Assembly (NCBI GenBank): GCA_023014365.1
Contig: JAEBUN010000003.1
Span: 1,364,001-1,428,000, forward strand
Direction: 5' to 3'
DNA: 64,000 nucleotides
From: Lepiota brunneoincarnata
Lineage: Eukaryota; Basidiomycota; Agaricomycetes; Agaricales; Agaricaceae
Under the pieces are notes generated by a model, which did not search any database, had not been told where the DNA came from, and worked only from the letters and a program-made list of their open reading frames with translations. The position numbers and the translations under genes are program-made. The first letter of the stretch is position 1. Every line of letters begins with the position of its first letter. Shown piece by piece: positions 23,701-35,936 of the stretch.

Positions 23701-24339
23701 AGTGGGTGTTTGATCCCAACGGGATTTCTTGGGTGCCTCAGCAGCCGCTTCAGCAGGTGTAGCGTCCCATCTGGAGCGACGTTTCTTTGGTGCGGAGGCC
23801 TCTAAGGCTTCCTTTGACCACTCACCTGTGTCGCGCTGGTTGGGATCCTTGTTTTCATCCGTCATCTCTACGTCCCACCTCCTCTTACGTTTCGACCCTG
23901 GTGCCTCCTGCTGTTGCGCCATAGCCAATTCCTTCGCCGCTGCTAACTCTTTCTCAACATCCTCAATCTCTGCCGCAGGCGGTGTCTTGTCCAAATCCAT
24001 CTTCATTTTCCCCTCTTCCCTTTCCTTGCGTTCCTTCTCTTCGATGGCTCTTTGTACCCTCAACTCCTCCTGTTCCAGCCTCGCCAACCGCATTGCATCT
24101 TTATACCCGCCCTCCACAACTTCACCGTCGCCTGCCCCGAAAGCATCCGCACTGTCGACAGCTACACGGTTGAAGCGGCGATGGTGATAGTCAGACTGCC
24201 GGGCCGCGATCTGCCTAGTTTTCGCAGTCTCTGCGAAGGGATCGATGTTCTCCTCTTCTGCCATTCCTGCGAATTCATCGAGCACCTCTTTCGGTGCTGT
24301 GAAAGAGTCGAGCAGCCTTGGTGAGCCAGAACGAGACAT
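20754..24339 (-). CDS. HSH155: Splicing factor 3b subunit 1 (SF3B1/Hsh155)
   Basis: Core U2 snRNP protein that clamps the branch-site helix in the spliceosome. Exons 24339-21744, 21689-21366 and 21301-20754 sum to 3468 nt, giving 1155 residues. The N-terminal third contains repeated RWD motifs ([29 protein letters not shown]), the p14/U2AF-binding-type region. The rest is a HEAT-repeat superhelix closely matching human SF3B1, e.g. [52 protein letters not shown] and VQERQSRVC. The C-terminus is [21 protein letters not shown]. Splicing restores VKDLLPRMTPIL and [17 protein letters not shown] across the two junctions. The residue equivalent to human K700 is Lys; that equivalent to K666 is Arg. 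The start at MSRSGSP was chosen because upstream in-frame Met codons precede no family similarity. Confidence 0.96.
23450..23473. repeat. CAG trinucleotide tract in SF3B1
   Basis: Eight CAG units on the plus strand, read on the minus strand as a poly-Ala run in the SF3B1 N-terminal region. Confidence 0.85.
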
Positions 24340-25166
24340 GGTTGTTTTGGTGAAAGAGCGTATCTTGCAGGCCAGAGTCTTTAGAGTCATGATGACTAAT
24401 CGTGGTTCACACGCCACAAGCCGCCCTTGCGTTTTTTTTTTTCTTCTTTTCAGTTTTTTGGGCCTTCCACAAGAACTGTGAGTGTCTTTTCTGTTTCATC
24501 TCAATGATGCTTTTCTTGCCGCCCCAGTCGTAGCCTCAGGCACTGACGATCGGCAGAGCACACAGCCAAACCAGTTGCACCTCTGAATCTCATTCTTCTC
24601 TTTCTGGTCAGCAGTACTCATACCCGTCTTACAGACCCACGACCACAAGTGTGCAACACTCTCCGTGCAATTCCTCGATGGTGAGCCGTACTTCCTGTGC
24701 AGCGTATGAGATGAGAACCCATTACCAAACCCGAACTCCTTTGGGGGATGGGGAAACAACTACACTAAAACTAAGAACAGCCAGCTGATTCTTTCTCAAT
24801 ATTGCTCTCGTCGCTTGGAACTGATAGGCCTTCTCTAGGTCATTCATAGGTTTACATACCACAAGCACACGGACACGGACACAGATATTCGATTTCACAG
24901 TTCTATCTAGCTACTATACACAGAAATAATACAGATAACAGGAGATAACGAATAGTCAGACCACAAACCAAGAACCGGAAAGAATCGCATAACAAGATCA
25001 GAGCCGTTAAAAGTCGTCAAAGGGATGACAAGACAAAAAGCAAACAAAGCCGAAAGAATCGACCAGTCGGAGAGGTAACAGTCAGGGGGAAACATAAACC
25101 ACGGAAGAGACAGGAGAGGGGTTCAGCAAGACTAAATTCATGAATGCAAACAAAAAAAAAAGTTGT
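24340..25166. other. Intergenic, SF3B1 promoter and forkhead 3' region
   Basis: About 830 bases upstream of SF3B1 and downstream of the forkhead gene. It has T-runs just upstream of SF3B1 and ACACGG direct repeats near 24870. Open frames here lack family features. Confidence 0.6.
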
Positions 25167-28023
25167 CTACCACCAACTCTTGTATTTCCCAGGCGAACCT
25201 AAAGCGCCGGGGCTATCGTACAACAGCGAGCTCCTGCTCTTACCGAAAATCCCTCCAGGGCTATCTGATAGTGTTCCCATCCTGTTTAATTCATCATCAA
25301 GCAAGATCCTAGGGTCTTGGGGATCAAATATGGAAGATCGCGAGTGAGGCGTCCGGAAGGGTGATATGCCCAGCCCACCCGGCGTACGGAAAGGGGAATC
25401 CACAGTACTCGCATTCAGAATGGATTTCCTTGGTGTGACGGGGTTGCCCAAAGGTCCTTCGTTGCTTTCCTTGCGTTTGCGAGGCGTGCGGAGGGGATCG
25501 TGTTCACCGTCATTCTTGTCGGGAATACTAGAGCTATGCTCGAAAGACAAGGCAGGCGGAGGATCAAGGTTGGATTTATAATGAGCTAGACTAGCCGACG
25601 GGCTCATATGCAGACCCTTGTGTGAGATAGGCGTGCGGGCCGATGATATCCGGAGTTGGCGACTGGGAGGCGTTGAGGGTGTTTCCAGGGTAGGTATAGA
25701 TAGTTGTTCGGAAGGTCCAGCTTCAACATCAGTCGATCGCTGTTTTGCTTTCGCAGCTCGTCGACCGGGAGTAGGGGAAGCAGGCGGTACGGGAAATGGC
25801 ATCACCTGCGGCAGATGGATATAAGCATCATGAAATAAGGCGATATTTCAAACAAACCTGGCTTGCGGCTACTCGCTGACGCTCCGATTTCGACTTTAGA
25901 AGATCATCTTCATCCTCCCCGGAAACCCGCTTGGAGCTCAAGAGATTAATGCCAGGCTCGAGTGTACTTGTTCTTGGCTGATCACCCCAGAATCGAACGG
26001 GTTTCAGGGTCGTGCTGCCGCTAAGAGGAAATACATTTCCAGCCTGTTCCCCATCGTCCTGTCGTGAATCAGGATCAACAATCTGACAAGTCGCCCCGGC
26101 GTCACCCTCAATATCCATATCACTCGTCGCCAGCATTGATGGGGAACTTGACGAATGTCGGTTGGGAGTGAGGCCTGGGACAGACGCTGCGGACGAGGGT
26201 GGTGTGCTGGAAGGAGATGTCTCCCTGACAGACGAATTCGAACTCTCCGAAACGACCTGCGCTGAGCTGTCGCTCCGCATTGCATTCTGATTAAGCACGC
26301 GACTAAAGGCAGATGCAGCGGGCAATGGAGGGAAGATGATATCAGCAGGAAGGGTTTGAGGTTGACTGGTGCAGCTTTGATAGTATGGTTGATGATGGGA
26401 GGTAGGGCGGGTCGGAGGGAACAAAGGAGCGAAAGTTTGTGAAGGATATTGATTGGTAGCTGGATCCATCCCAGGAGAGGAAGGCTGATCCTTACGAGCA
26501 CGCTTGGGCCTGCGGGAATCGACATCATCAGCATCGTTCCTTTTCCGCACGCGAGCTTTCCCTTTCGTCTGCTTCTCCTTGGAAGCAACTTCTTTCATAT
26601 AATCCTTGCAGAGATGCTTCCTGAAGCCACCGCCCTTGAAGCATTCCAAGTCCTCATCCCAGATAGCCCATTGCGTACGACCAACAGAGCGATCCCTTGG
26701 GACCTTACGGAAACACACTGTGGTACTGAGGACATGTCTGATGCTGTTCATCCACGTTGTTTCCCCGCGCTTAAAGTAGGGATAAACAATGGTGATCCAA
26801 TCATAAATTTCCTGTAAAGTCAAACGATGTTCGGGTGAGGAAAGAACGGCTTGTCCCACAAGAGCCGCATATGATAAATCTGGCTTGTTTTGTGAATAGG
26901 GACCGGGAGGCAGGGTGTATGGAAGCTTGTCATATTCCTCTTCTCTGGGAGCCGGGCCGGTAGGACCGGGTGATGAGACAAGATTCACAGGACGCGCAGG
27001 AGAAGAAGTGGGCGAAGAAGGGGGTGGGGATGATGGAGGTAATGGTGATTTGAAGACCTTGGCCGGTGCTCTTGCACTGGTACGTCGCGCTTGTGGTGTC
27101 ACTGGGATCGTGGAAGAAGAGGCGTGAGCACTCTGAGCAACAAGAGGTGGAGGCTGGTAGTTGCCGTATACCGAATAGGGATAGCATTGATAGCGTGATG
27201 TGGATTGTGTGTTTGAGTCGGGCAGCGTGTGTGCTGTAGAGGGTGTCTCATTTCTCTCTGTCGTCCCCTTCATAATGTCAGGCCTCAGTGAATCGTGAAA
27301 ATTAACTGCTCTACCTTGTGAGGGTGACTGGAAACGCTTAGCTCGGTGTGCTCTCTGTAATGTCTATTCTTTTGAGGTGTAACGGGCACTGTAGGCTGTT
27401 TCTGTAAACCTGTCAACAAAGATCCCCTCTAAACGCGTGGTCAGCTAGGGACATACCTGGGCCGTAATGGTCAAAGTCGTGTCGTCGTCGTCGTCATTAA
27501 TATCCTGAGCGCGTTTGTCGTCCCGTGACTGCATGAATGAATCCAGGCTGACGCTCGGCTGCGACGACGCGTTGCTGGGTGAAGGAGATGGCGGATTTGG
27601 AATAGTCGACCTTGCTATCTCACGCTCCTTCTCCCTCCTGCTCTTCCTCTCCTTTTTATTTTGTCGCCTCTGTCTTTCGATGACCATTTCCATGCTATCG
27701 TATTGCCGTGAGGGGAAGCTACTGTCGGGCGCTTCAGATTTGATTGGGGTGATGGGCGGTGTGGAATCGCGAAAAGAGGTAGAGCTCGTTCGAGAGATTG
27801 AGCGCGCCATGGACGAGGACGTGCTCGAGGACCTGAGTCCTGAGCGTAAATCAGAGTTTGACCGTGACCTGTAGCCGTTATCGCGGTCAACAACGCGTGA
27901 GGGAGTGAGATCATCAGCGGTTAGGAACCGGCGCATTTGGTCGCTGCGTTTGCCGAGGTCTTCGCGCGTTATGCCGAGCGTATGCAAGAGCTGGGAGATG
28001 GGAGACACTTGGGGTTCTGCCAT
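25167..28023 (-). CDS. Forkhead (winged-helix) transcription factor
   Basis: Four exons (28023-27457, 27401-27315, 27267-25858, 25805-25167) all join in phase 0 and sum to 2703 nt, giving 900 residues. The forkhead domain lies at about residues 345-435: NKPDLSYAALVGQAVLSS, LTLQEIYDWITIVYPYFK, TTWMNSIRHVLSTTVCFRKV, WAIWDEDLECFKGG. A basic patch follows (RKRNDADDVDSRRPKRARK), a likely nuclear signal. The N-terminal exon (MAEPQVSPISQLLHTLGITR) is Ser-rich with a charged RRQNKKERKSRREKERE segment. The C-terminal exon has many Thr/Ser-Pro sites (TPRKRKES, VTPRKS, SPFRTP), as expected of a CDK-regulated cell-cycle forkhead such as Fkh2/Sep1. The joining of the N-terminal exon to the forkhead exon is inferred from frame and splice sites; two separate genes are possible but less likely. 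Confidence 0.87.
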
Positions 28024-28419
28024 CAGAAAATTGAATGGAGGGCAGACTCTTAGACACGCTATGGGCTCTTGAATGTGGACAGGACCCTGGGAACGTAAAG
28101 GAAAAAAGAGAGGGAAAAAAGGAGGCGGAGAAAGAAGCAAAAATGAGACGGGCGACAGAGGAGATGCGCGTCGTAGGAACAGGGGAAGGGAGGGTGAGAG
28201 GGGAAGAAGGGGAGAAAGTGAGGAAGGGGAAGGATGGCAAGGGGCGCAGAGGCGAACGAGACGCCCTCGTCCAAATTGGGTCGACACGCCCAGTACGGAT
28301 CAACTCCGACAAATATCACTACTTTTTCATTCATAACATACATATGTCTCCTCTGGCCCACCCCCACACACACACCGTTTCTAAGGCACAAACTCTAAAA
28401 TACCCAATCAGCATGGCCC
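28024..28419. other. Intergenic, forkhead promoter
   Basis: About 400 bases between the ligase IV stop and the forkhead ATG on the same strand. The part next to the forkhead ATG is strongly purine-rich on the plus strand (28080-28260, runs of GGAA/GAAG). No gene seen. Confidence 0.6.
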
Positions 28420-31400
28420 CTAAAAAAGATTACCACACAAACCATCTTCATCTAGCAATGTCTTTTCCTCCACACACGCATCAATGAACTCACTGATAAC
28501 TAGATGACGTCGCTTTGGTCTTTAACAAAGGACACGCCTCAGTCATGTACATTACAACAAAGCACGCCGTTCAGGGTTACTTACTGAGAGGTGGCCTTAA
28601 TCAATTCTAGCCTGCGAGTGACGTCTCGCTTGTCAAGCACGACATGTGTGAGCTTGGCTTCATGCAATCCAGCAAGCCTTCCACCATTCGCCTTGATGAC
28701 TTCGGTGATCTTTCTAAACCTGTCACTAGACTCAGATGCTGGCAATTAATACCGGTGGAGTGACATCACCTGGCCGAAATCTCTTCTTCTCGCTTGCTCT
28801 TAACCTGCATCCCATTCAAGCGTGCATTCTCGGGCGAATCCAGATAAAAACATCTATCAAAGATACAATCAGTGTCCGAACTGGGATATCGGAGACTACG
28901 CACAGGTGTTTGAATATTAATTCTTCATCATAGGCCATAGCATCATCCGTCTCCCCCATATTCACAACTCGGACCTCGTCTTGCCCAGTAGTAGTCCCGT
29001 CCACGTCCCTCCCACTCTTCACCTCCACCCAATGCTCCATATCTGTGTCCTCCTCCGCACTAGCAATATCGACATTGTCTGAATCATTATCACTCTCCGT
29101 CTCCGTGCCCGATTCGTTCTTGTCCCCTGTAACCGGGGCCGGCACATCGCCGCTCCTGAACCAACCCCCCAAAGCAGGATCCAGATCTTCCATATCATGC
29201 TCTCCGTTTTGTGTCCCCTCTCCGGAACCGACTGGTGCTTGTCTGGCACTCGCACTCCCCTCGTGCCCCCCACCCTCATCATCTTCATCATCCTCAAGTT
29301 CATTCATCCTCCCAGGCGTCGCATGGAAGAAGTACCTGCAGACCTACATCAATCCCAAACACTGTTAACCCACGAGGGATGACGTACTTGCGTTGGAACG
29401 GCGCAGTCTCCCCACGCGCAATCGAATCATTAATCCACGAAGGTTTGATCACGTCGTTGACGTTCTTATCAATCAACAACTTTAAATCATAGGCTAACCC
29501 CACGTTCCATCAGTTGGCATTAACACGCCAAAGACAGTCCGATAAAGTATCAAGGGACTCACGCATAACAGTCCCACCGTAGACCACAAACATATCGGGC
29601 TTGGCTATCTGAGCGCAACCCCCTCCGTTGGCGTGTATTCTTGTTTCAATCTTAGCTTGCATGATTCAGCAACTCACGTAAGGACGTACAATGCCATTAA
29701 TTCTCTGCGGTCCTGCTCGCCCGTGCGGGCCTTGGGATTTGACATGACGACTGTGCTGCGTCACCTTTAGTGATGGGAGATTCGAAATTTGCCTACCAAA
29801 CATCATCCCATCGAAGATGTTGGACTCGACTGGAACGTTCTTCAGGCTCGGTCCTTGATACTGAGGCAGTACTGTGGCCTACAACACGATTACCATAACT
29901 TATCCTTATGTTTCATCGATCACAAACCTTTTTGGCACTAGTCCTCAGTTTCTTCTTCGAGCCCCTTGAATAATCGATTCTGAGGAAATATGTGGGAATC
30001 AGAAACAGGTCAGCTCACGAGATATCGCTCTCCATCTTCCGTTTTCTCTCCGACTTCAGACCCTCCAAGACAGCTGTGATGCGTTGTCAGCAAAACCCTT
30101 GAAAGATAGGTAGTGGGCCGTGCCTGATGCGGCCATACAATCAGCAACCGTTAAATCCTCTCGGATGGCTACTGCTCGAGGGAATCGCATCGTAAAACCC
30201 ATATGATACTGGTCTGGGATTGCCTAATCAAATCTTATACACCCGGCTGGAATAAGAGCGTTATACCCGAAGGAACGATCGCTGCCGCCTTGATTTTCAA
30301 GATAAACGAGCTACAGGTGCATATCAAGTGAGCTGCGGCGACCATTGAACTAGCTAGCACGGCACGAACTCTTCAGGCTCCAGGAACGCGTCGCCTTTGT
30401 CTTCGTGAGACCGTTTCGCAGTAAGGAGGAAAGACGGTTGCTGTTGCGCGTTCCACATCTTCCACGGCTTGTCACGAATCCAGACATAGTCCGCGAACGA
30501 AAGGCCAGACCCGATACGGACGAAGGTGCTGTATCTGTATCACGTTCGTAAAGGATTATTGGACGAAGGTAACCAAGACATACTTGGGCTCGTCATCATC
30601 ATCTTCGGCTCGACGATCATCAAAGACAGCACATACAAGGGTTGACACACCACCACCGCGTTTACCCGAGCCATAGTTCCCCGCTGAAATTCTCACAAAA
30701 ATGAGATTTTGTGATCACCTGGAAATACTCACCAACGACCAATAGATCCATTGTTTCGCCCATGTTATCCTTGAGAAGAGAGATACTCAGTATATACATC
30801 GATCAAATGAGTGGACCGTATACCATATATTCCGGTTTAACCTAGCGCAACACCACTCAGATCCATGTTTCGAAGGTTGCCACGACATTCAATAACGCTC
30901 ACCTTGATCCAATCCATATTCCTCCCGTTTAATACATACTTCGATAACGGATGCTTGATGACCAGCCCTTCCCCCCTGGAAGCCATAATCTCATCCATTC
31001 GCCCTCTAATATCTTTCGCTGTCTTTCCCTTATATTCAACAGCGAACTCGATTCGACCCGTGATTTCTTTGATGCAATGCCGGAGATTGCGCTTGCGAAA
31101 TGAGAGGGATTTGTGGAGCAAAGACTGGCCATTGAGGTAGAGCAGATCGAAAATCTTGACTGGAGAATATTTCATTGGGTAAGTCGAGAAAAATGTGAAG
31201 AGGGGCATACAGCATGGACGAGGGTTGATTTCTCGTTTTGTTTTATCTGTTGGTGGCATGAGGACACGGATTCGACATATAGAGCTGAGTAATTTGACCC
31301 AACGCAGCCGTCTTGAGCGTGCCGAAGGGCAAGTTGCGCTCTGTTACAGGGTCCCAGACTAACATCTCCCCGTCGAGAATGATACTTTACAAAATGTTCA

Positions 31401-32812
31401 GTCGCGAAAGGGGGTTGAACGAGGCCACCCACTTGGCGATGCGATCATCGAAGGCTGATTCAATGTACGGCGTCAGACTGCCCGTTCCAATATGTCTTCC
31501 ATACAGATAAGTATAGTCCTTTCCTTTTCTGCTTCGTGTGAGTTGAGAGGAGTAGTTCCACGGATTTTGAGAATCACCTAGAACAGTAGAAAAACTCGTT
31601 TCCCCGTTTATGCAACTGCATCCGCTCTCCATCAAGTTTTTCTTCGATGAAGAACTCTGCACCGCCCATTTCCCGAACAGTGTCCTCGAGCTTCCTCGTT
31701 GGTCGTTTACATAGCATCGGGGCGAATGCATGGAAGAGTTGCACTCCTTTATCCTATCTTTGCTTTAACGTTTCACTCTGTCGAAAACGCAAGATGTTAC
31801 CTCTGCATTCAGGCGGAAGGTTGGGTCCCAGAGCTCCCAAGCGACCCGCTTGAGATCGGAGCACGTGTTGTATAAGTCCTGGGCATCCGAGTGAAAGACC
31901 GAGAACACCGTAGTCTCCTTCACAGATATGTTCATGTCTATTCAACAATTAGAATAACACCGAAACCCATGGGATATATGAAATACCCTTGAGAACAATA
32001 CGAATGATCCATCGCTGTTCTTCTGCCGTGGACCGATTATAGACTCGTTGGAGGATTTTTGACTGGATATCCCTGTTACGTTGCAAAATTACAATAGACT
32101 CTCTATTCATGCTAAGAACGTACTGCTTGCCCATATTCTGCGCAAGTTCATCGAGGATCTGATTCAAATCGTCGACCGAAAGTGACCCTTCAATGACGGA
32201 GGACCTCTTGCTAACAACTTCATATAAGGCAGCTGGAAAATCTCCGGAGGATCTCTGTAACATTCGGAGGCTTGTTTCAAAATTCTGGAAAGGAAAAGGC
32301 GTAGAGGTCCATACACTGCGTTCGGTGGGCCTTTTCCAATTCAACAGGCGGATAGCATCTGGATCTCTCATGCCCAGTGGAATAAGCTTGATGTAAGTCT
32401 TCGCAAGGTTCTTCTCTTTTAAGCCGTAAACTGCACGTTCTCTATCTTTCTACAACCGGTTACGTTCTGGGTTTGTGTCACAAATAAGGTATGAATGCAC
32501 ACCTGTGGCAAAAGGAGTCGGAGGACAGGATACAAGTCATAGCCCTTCTCCTCCCTCCAATGCTAGCGAAGCCAAAGTTAGGCGATAGTACGACAAAGAG
32601 TCCCAACATACAGTGAACCAAGCATCAAGCAGCTTTCGTCTCCGGTCGTGTCTCCTTTCGACCGAAAGTTTCTCAAACAGGCCAACAAGAATGGCGAAGG
32701 GAGCAGTACCGACGTTCTGTGGAGGCGCCGAGTAAGTCGGCTCCTGTGCTGCAGGTTCAAAATGTGTTGGAGATTTTGGGGGACTCGACGGCGCTGGAGT
32801 CGGTTGCATCAT
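28420..32812 (-). CDS. LIG4: DNA ligase IV
   Basis: ATP-dependent ligase of non-homologous end joining, partner of XRCC4/Lif1. The N-terminal DNA-binding part runs from MMQPTPAPSSPP through FAILVGLFEKLSVERRHDRR, YDLYPVLRLLLPQ and LNQILDELAQNMGKQ. The nucleotidyltransferase core has motif I EEKLDGERMQLHK (adenylated Lys), followed by YCSRKGKDYTYLYG, ILDGEMLVWD, EGLVIKHPLSKY and DWIKVKPEY. After this come two BRCT-type regions: LLIDKNVNDVIKPSWINDSI, an acidic linker, then LCFYLDSPENARLNG through GGRLAGLHEAKLTHVVLDKR and RPKRRHLVISEFIDACVEEK. The final exon was found by splicing at gtaagtaacc...gttaaag and ends with TAG at 28422-28420, well downstream of the longest open frame. Roughly 15 or more short introns. 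Two tandem ATGs open the frame. It shares a promoter of about 200 bp with the divergent kinase gene. Confidence 0.92.
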
Positions 32813-33018
32813 GGTTGAAACAGAACCGTTGCATTAGCCAATGACCCTGTCCGTTAAGTAGAGATGACGGTCCCGTGACCCCTAAGTCGAACGCGTCCAT
32901 CGTGCAATCAGACTTGCCTACACTCGGCGGCTGACGCTCACAATGACTTTAAAAACAAAGTACCCCACTCTCTTGTGCTTTCCCTCAAACTTCAGCTCGC
33001 ATCTACTATCACATAGCA
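32813..33018. promoter_or_regulatory. Bidirectional promoter, LIG4 and Gin4-type kinase
   Basis: 206 bp between the two divergent start codons. It contains ACGCGT at 32891-32896, matching the MluI cell-cycle box bound by MBF in fungi. Functional use is inferred from the motif only. Confidence 0.5.
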
Positions 33019-35642
33019 ATGGATCCTGTCTTCCTAGCGCAACCAAAGTTTCACGACCCCAAAATGATTGGCCAATGGAAAGTTGGGAGGACCATCGGAA
33101 GAGGTTGCTCAGGTCAGTTAGATCAATTCCGTTATTCACTGTCGCAAGCTGACTGTAGGTTGCAGGTCGCGTTCGAATTGCACGACACTCTAAAACAGGG
33201 CAATTTGCTGCCATCAAGATCATCTCCAAGTCTTCCCTCGCATCCCGAGTCTCACTTAACCATCTGGCAGACGAAGTTGAGCGAGAAAAGCTTGCCGTCG
33301 AACGCGAAATTGTTGTCATGAAGCTCATCAACCACCCCAACATCATGCACCTTTACGACGTTTGGGAGACCTCTACCCACCTTTACCTCGTTCTCGAATA
33401 TATTCAAGGTGGCGAGCTCTTTGACCACCTTTGCAAACGTGGTCCCCTCTCTGTCCCCGAGGCCCTCAAATACTTTCATCAAATCATCAGCGCGGTCGAC
33501 TACTTCCACCGATTTAATATTGCCCATCGGGACCTCAAGCCAGAGAATATATTGCTAGACCAGAATTTTAACATCAAGATTGCTGACTTTGGGATGGCCG
33601 CTTGGCAAATCGATACTCAAGGTGCACCAGACCTCATGAAAACATCGTGTGGTAGCCCTCATTACGCCGCTCCTGAAATTATTCGAGGAGAACCCTACGT
33701 TGGTTCGGCAGCGGACATCTGGTCTTGTGGTGTCATCCTCTATGCAATGCTGACCGCTCAACTTCCTTTTGACGACGACAACCTCCCAGAGCTTTTAGAA
33801 AAAGTCGTTTCTGGAAGATATGTTATTCCTCCATCGGTTGATCTTGTTGCACAGAACCTGATCAGGCGGATGTTGATGGTGGACGTGAAGACAAGAATCA
33901 CAATGTCCGAGATTTTTGGACACCCGTTTTTCAAGCTTCACCCACTGGGGACCCCGATTTGTGCTGTCCCAGAACTTAGCAAGATCGCATACCCTCTCAA
34001 GAGTAAATCTTGTATCGATCCTGACATTTTTGCAAATCTCCGCACTTTATGGCACGGCGCATCGGATGAAGAGTTAATCAGATGCCTCTTGAACGAGGAA
34101 AAGAACTGGCAGAAGGGTATATATCATCTCCTGGTTAACTACCGCGCCAGTCAAGCAGAGGAGGACGAAGTCAGTGAAGACGAGATGGACAGGCGACGTG
34201 CTCGTAAAGCGAAGAAGGTTGTCGAGAAGACCAAAAGGACCCTTGCCACCCCTTCAGCGCACGACACATCATACCGGATAACGCCGTCTGACTCCAAGCT
34301 CCTCCATCCTCCAAGGGCCGAACCACCAACACCACGAAAGGCTCGGGGGAAACACTTGATTTCTGGAGTCCCCACGGGCTCCTCAATCTCGGAAAACCTC
34401 AACCACCTCATGTTAGACGTCAAAATACCTCGACCTGCTCTCGCGGACAACACCAATATCCACGAGAAGTCAAACCTTAACCGCGCTCTTCCGGGGATAC
34501 CCGTTCCGGAGCTTCGGGATAGGAACGTCCAGGCCTTCTTCGAGCAAGTCGTCAACCACCTGAACCTTCTGCAAGAAAAGATGGACGATGCGACTTCTGC
34601 AGCGGGTGAGACCCGCCATGAAGAACTTTTGAAGCTCGCTCGGGCGGTCGGATGGGAATATCCTGTATTTTCTAAGCAGGCGACGGCTAGCGGCGGAGGT
34701 CGTGAGGACATCGAACCCGAAAAGTTGAAGGACGGAGCCAGGAAGCTGCTGTTCTCCCTCAGTCAAGAAACTCCTCGCCCGAATCGCCCTATCGCCCCGA
34801 TAGGAGCGACTACTCTCCCATTGAGCATCAAGGATAAATCCAAGAGGATGACTGTCGGTTACTGTGCAGGCATAACGGGTCCCGAGAACAAGGAGAACAG
34901 CTTCGTACGTGGTGCCAACGGGAACTGCTTCGTGGCTCTCCCGGATACTCTCAATCTGCGAAGGAAGCACTCTCTGAACCGACGGTATGGGATGGACTGT
35001 GAGCGTGATGAACTTGGCTACAGCGAGCACGAAGAAGTTCTTGGTGACATTAGAAACAGGCGACCATCACGCTCCCAGCAACATCAACTGCAACCATGGA
35101 ACAACCCACGTCCCCCTTCAAGGCACCTCTCTGGAGGGAGTGGGGGTTCACCTAAACGCACCTGGCTCGATGCGATCTTCCGTTTCAAACCCATTCACCC
35201 GGCCAGGTACAGGCTCCACTCGACTTGGGACCTCATCACGACTCGTAATGAGTGTAGACGGCTACTTATGAACCTGCATATCCACGTTCAAGTCTTTCAG
35301 CAGCCTCAAGATGATTCCAGTGGAGCCGAGGATTCGTCCTTGACTATCACAATGAAATGCAAAATGGATGAGAGGCGGGACTCGGACGGTGTTTTGGGTG
35401 TCACGAAGGCAACTAAATTTCGTGTAGAAGTGAGGAATGTCAGATGGCACAGTCAGCGACCCGTTTCCCTGCCGACGTCTTCCAGGGGCAGTGAAGCTGA
35501 TTCTGATGAAGAAAGCAGGCAGCAAAGGGTCATGGTGCTGTTCATACATGAGAGGGGGTCTGGTGAGACATTCAGGGAGATTGTCAGGCAGTTGAAGAGA
35601 GAGTGGACCCTCGCAGACAATTGCTCGCTGGGTGTTCCTTGA
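33019..35642 (+). CDS. Gin4/Hsl1/Cdr2-type serine/threonine kinase
   Basis: Two exons (33019-33112, 33166-35642) give 856 residues. The N-terminal kinase domain spans about residues 20-275: glycine loop GRTIGRGCSGRV (spanning the intron), AAIKII Lys, HRDLKPENILLD, IADFGMA, SCGSPHYAAPEII, SAADIWSCGVILYAML. This is the SNF1/Nim1 subfamily of CAMKL kinases. A UBA-like segment follows (NLRTLWHGASDEELIRCLLN), as in fungal septin-ring kinases. The C-terminus holds a region rich in Ser/Arg and a final conserved segment (PARYRLHSTWDLITTRNECRR ... VMVLFIHERGSGETFREIV) resembling a KA1-like membrane-binding module. In yeasts such kinases coordinate septins, cell size and Wee1 at the division site. Assignment to Gin4/Cdr2 rather than another Nim1-type kinase is inference. 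Confidence 0.88.
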
Positions 35643-35701
35643 TTTGTTTTTCCCTTGTCATTTTGTCATTCTGGTGCTAGATTTCTCTGCTCCGTGCAGC
35701 C

Positions 35702-35936
35702 ATGATTCCTCGTCTTCGTCTAGAATGTAGCTCCTGCGAATTCTCCCATACAGCAACCGAGTATGGAGCAGACACCCGCCCCGTGTAAGGATGATGCGGA
35801 GTTCTGGGGGATCTAAATATAGCGCAGCAGTATTACCAGTGCCAAGTGCAACGCATGCAATACAGATGTTCTTGGGCTATTTTCATGTGGCGCCGACGGA
35901 CTTGTGTCGATGTATCCCACCCGTTCATGGTTGTAA
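35702..35936 (+). CDS. Small protein with two CxxC motifs, unrecognised
   Basis: Two exons (35702-35784, 35840-35936) joined across a 55-nt GT-AG intron (gtaagg...ttaccag) give 180 nt and 59 residues, with ATG and TAA in frame. The first exon carries LECSSCEF and the second, starting at the junction, AKCNACNTDV, so two CxxC knuckles are separated by about 20 residues, as in small zinc ribbons. A third Cys lies in LFSCGADG. The intron is of normal length for this genome and the splice exactly restores a frame containing the second CxxC. I recognise no family. It lies between the kinase 3' end and the LC8 promoter and is too short to appear as a long open frame. Confidence 0.55.

Noticed and set aside
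32298..32329. Possible 32-nt intron in ligase IV (gtgtatgg...tttccag)
   Set aside because: Too short, and its removal introduces a stop; the sequence reads through in frame.
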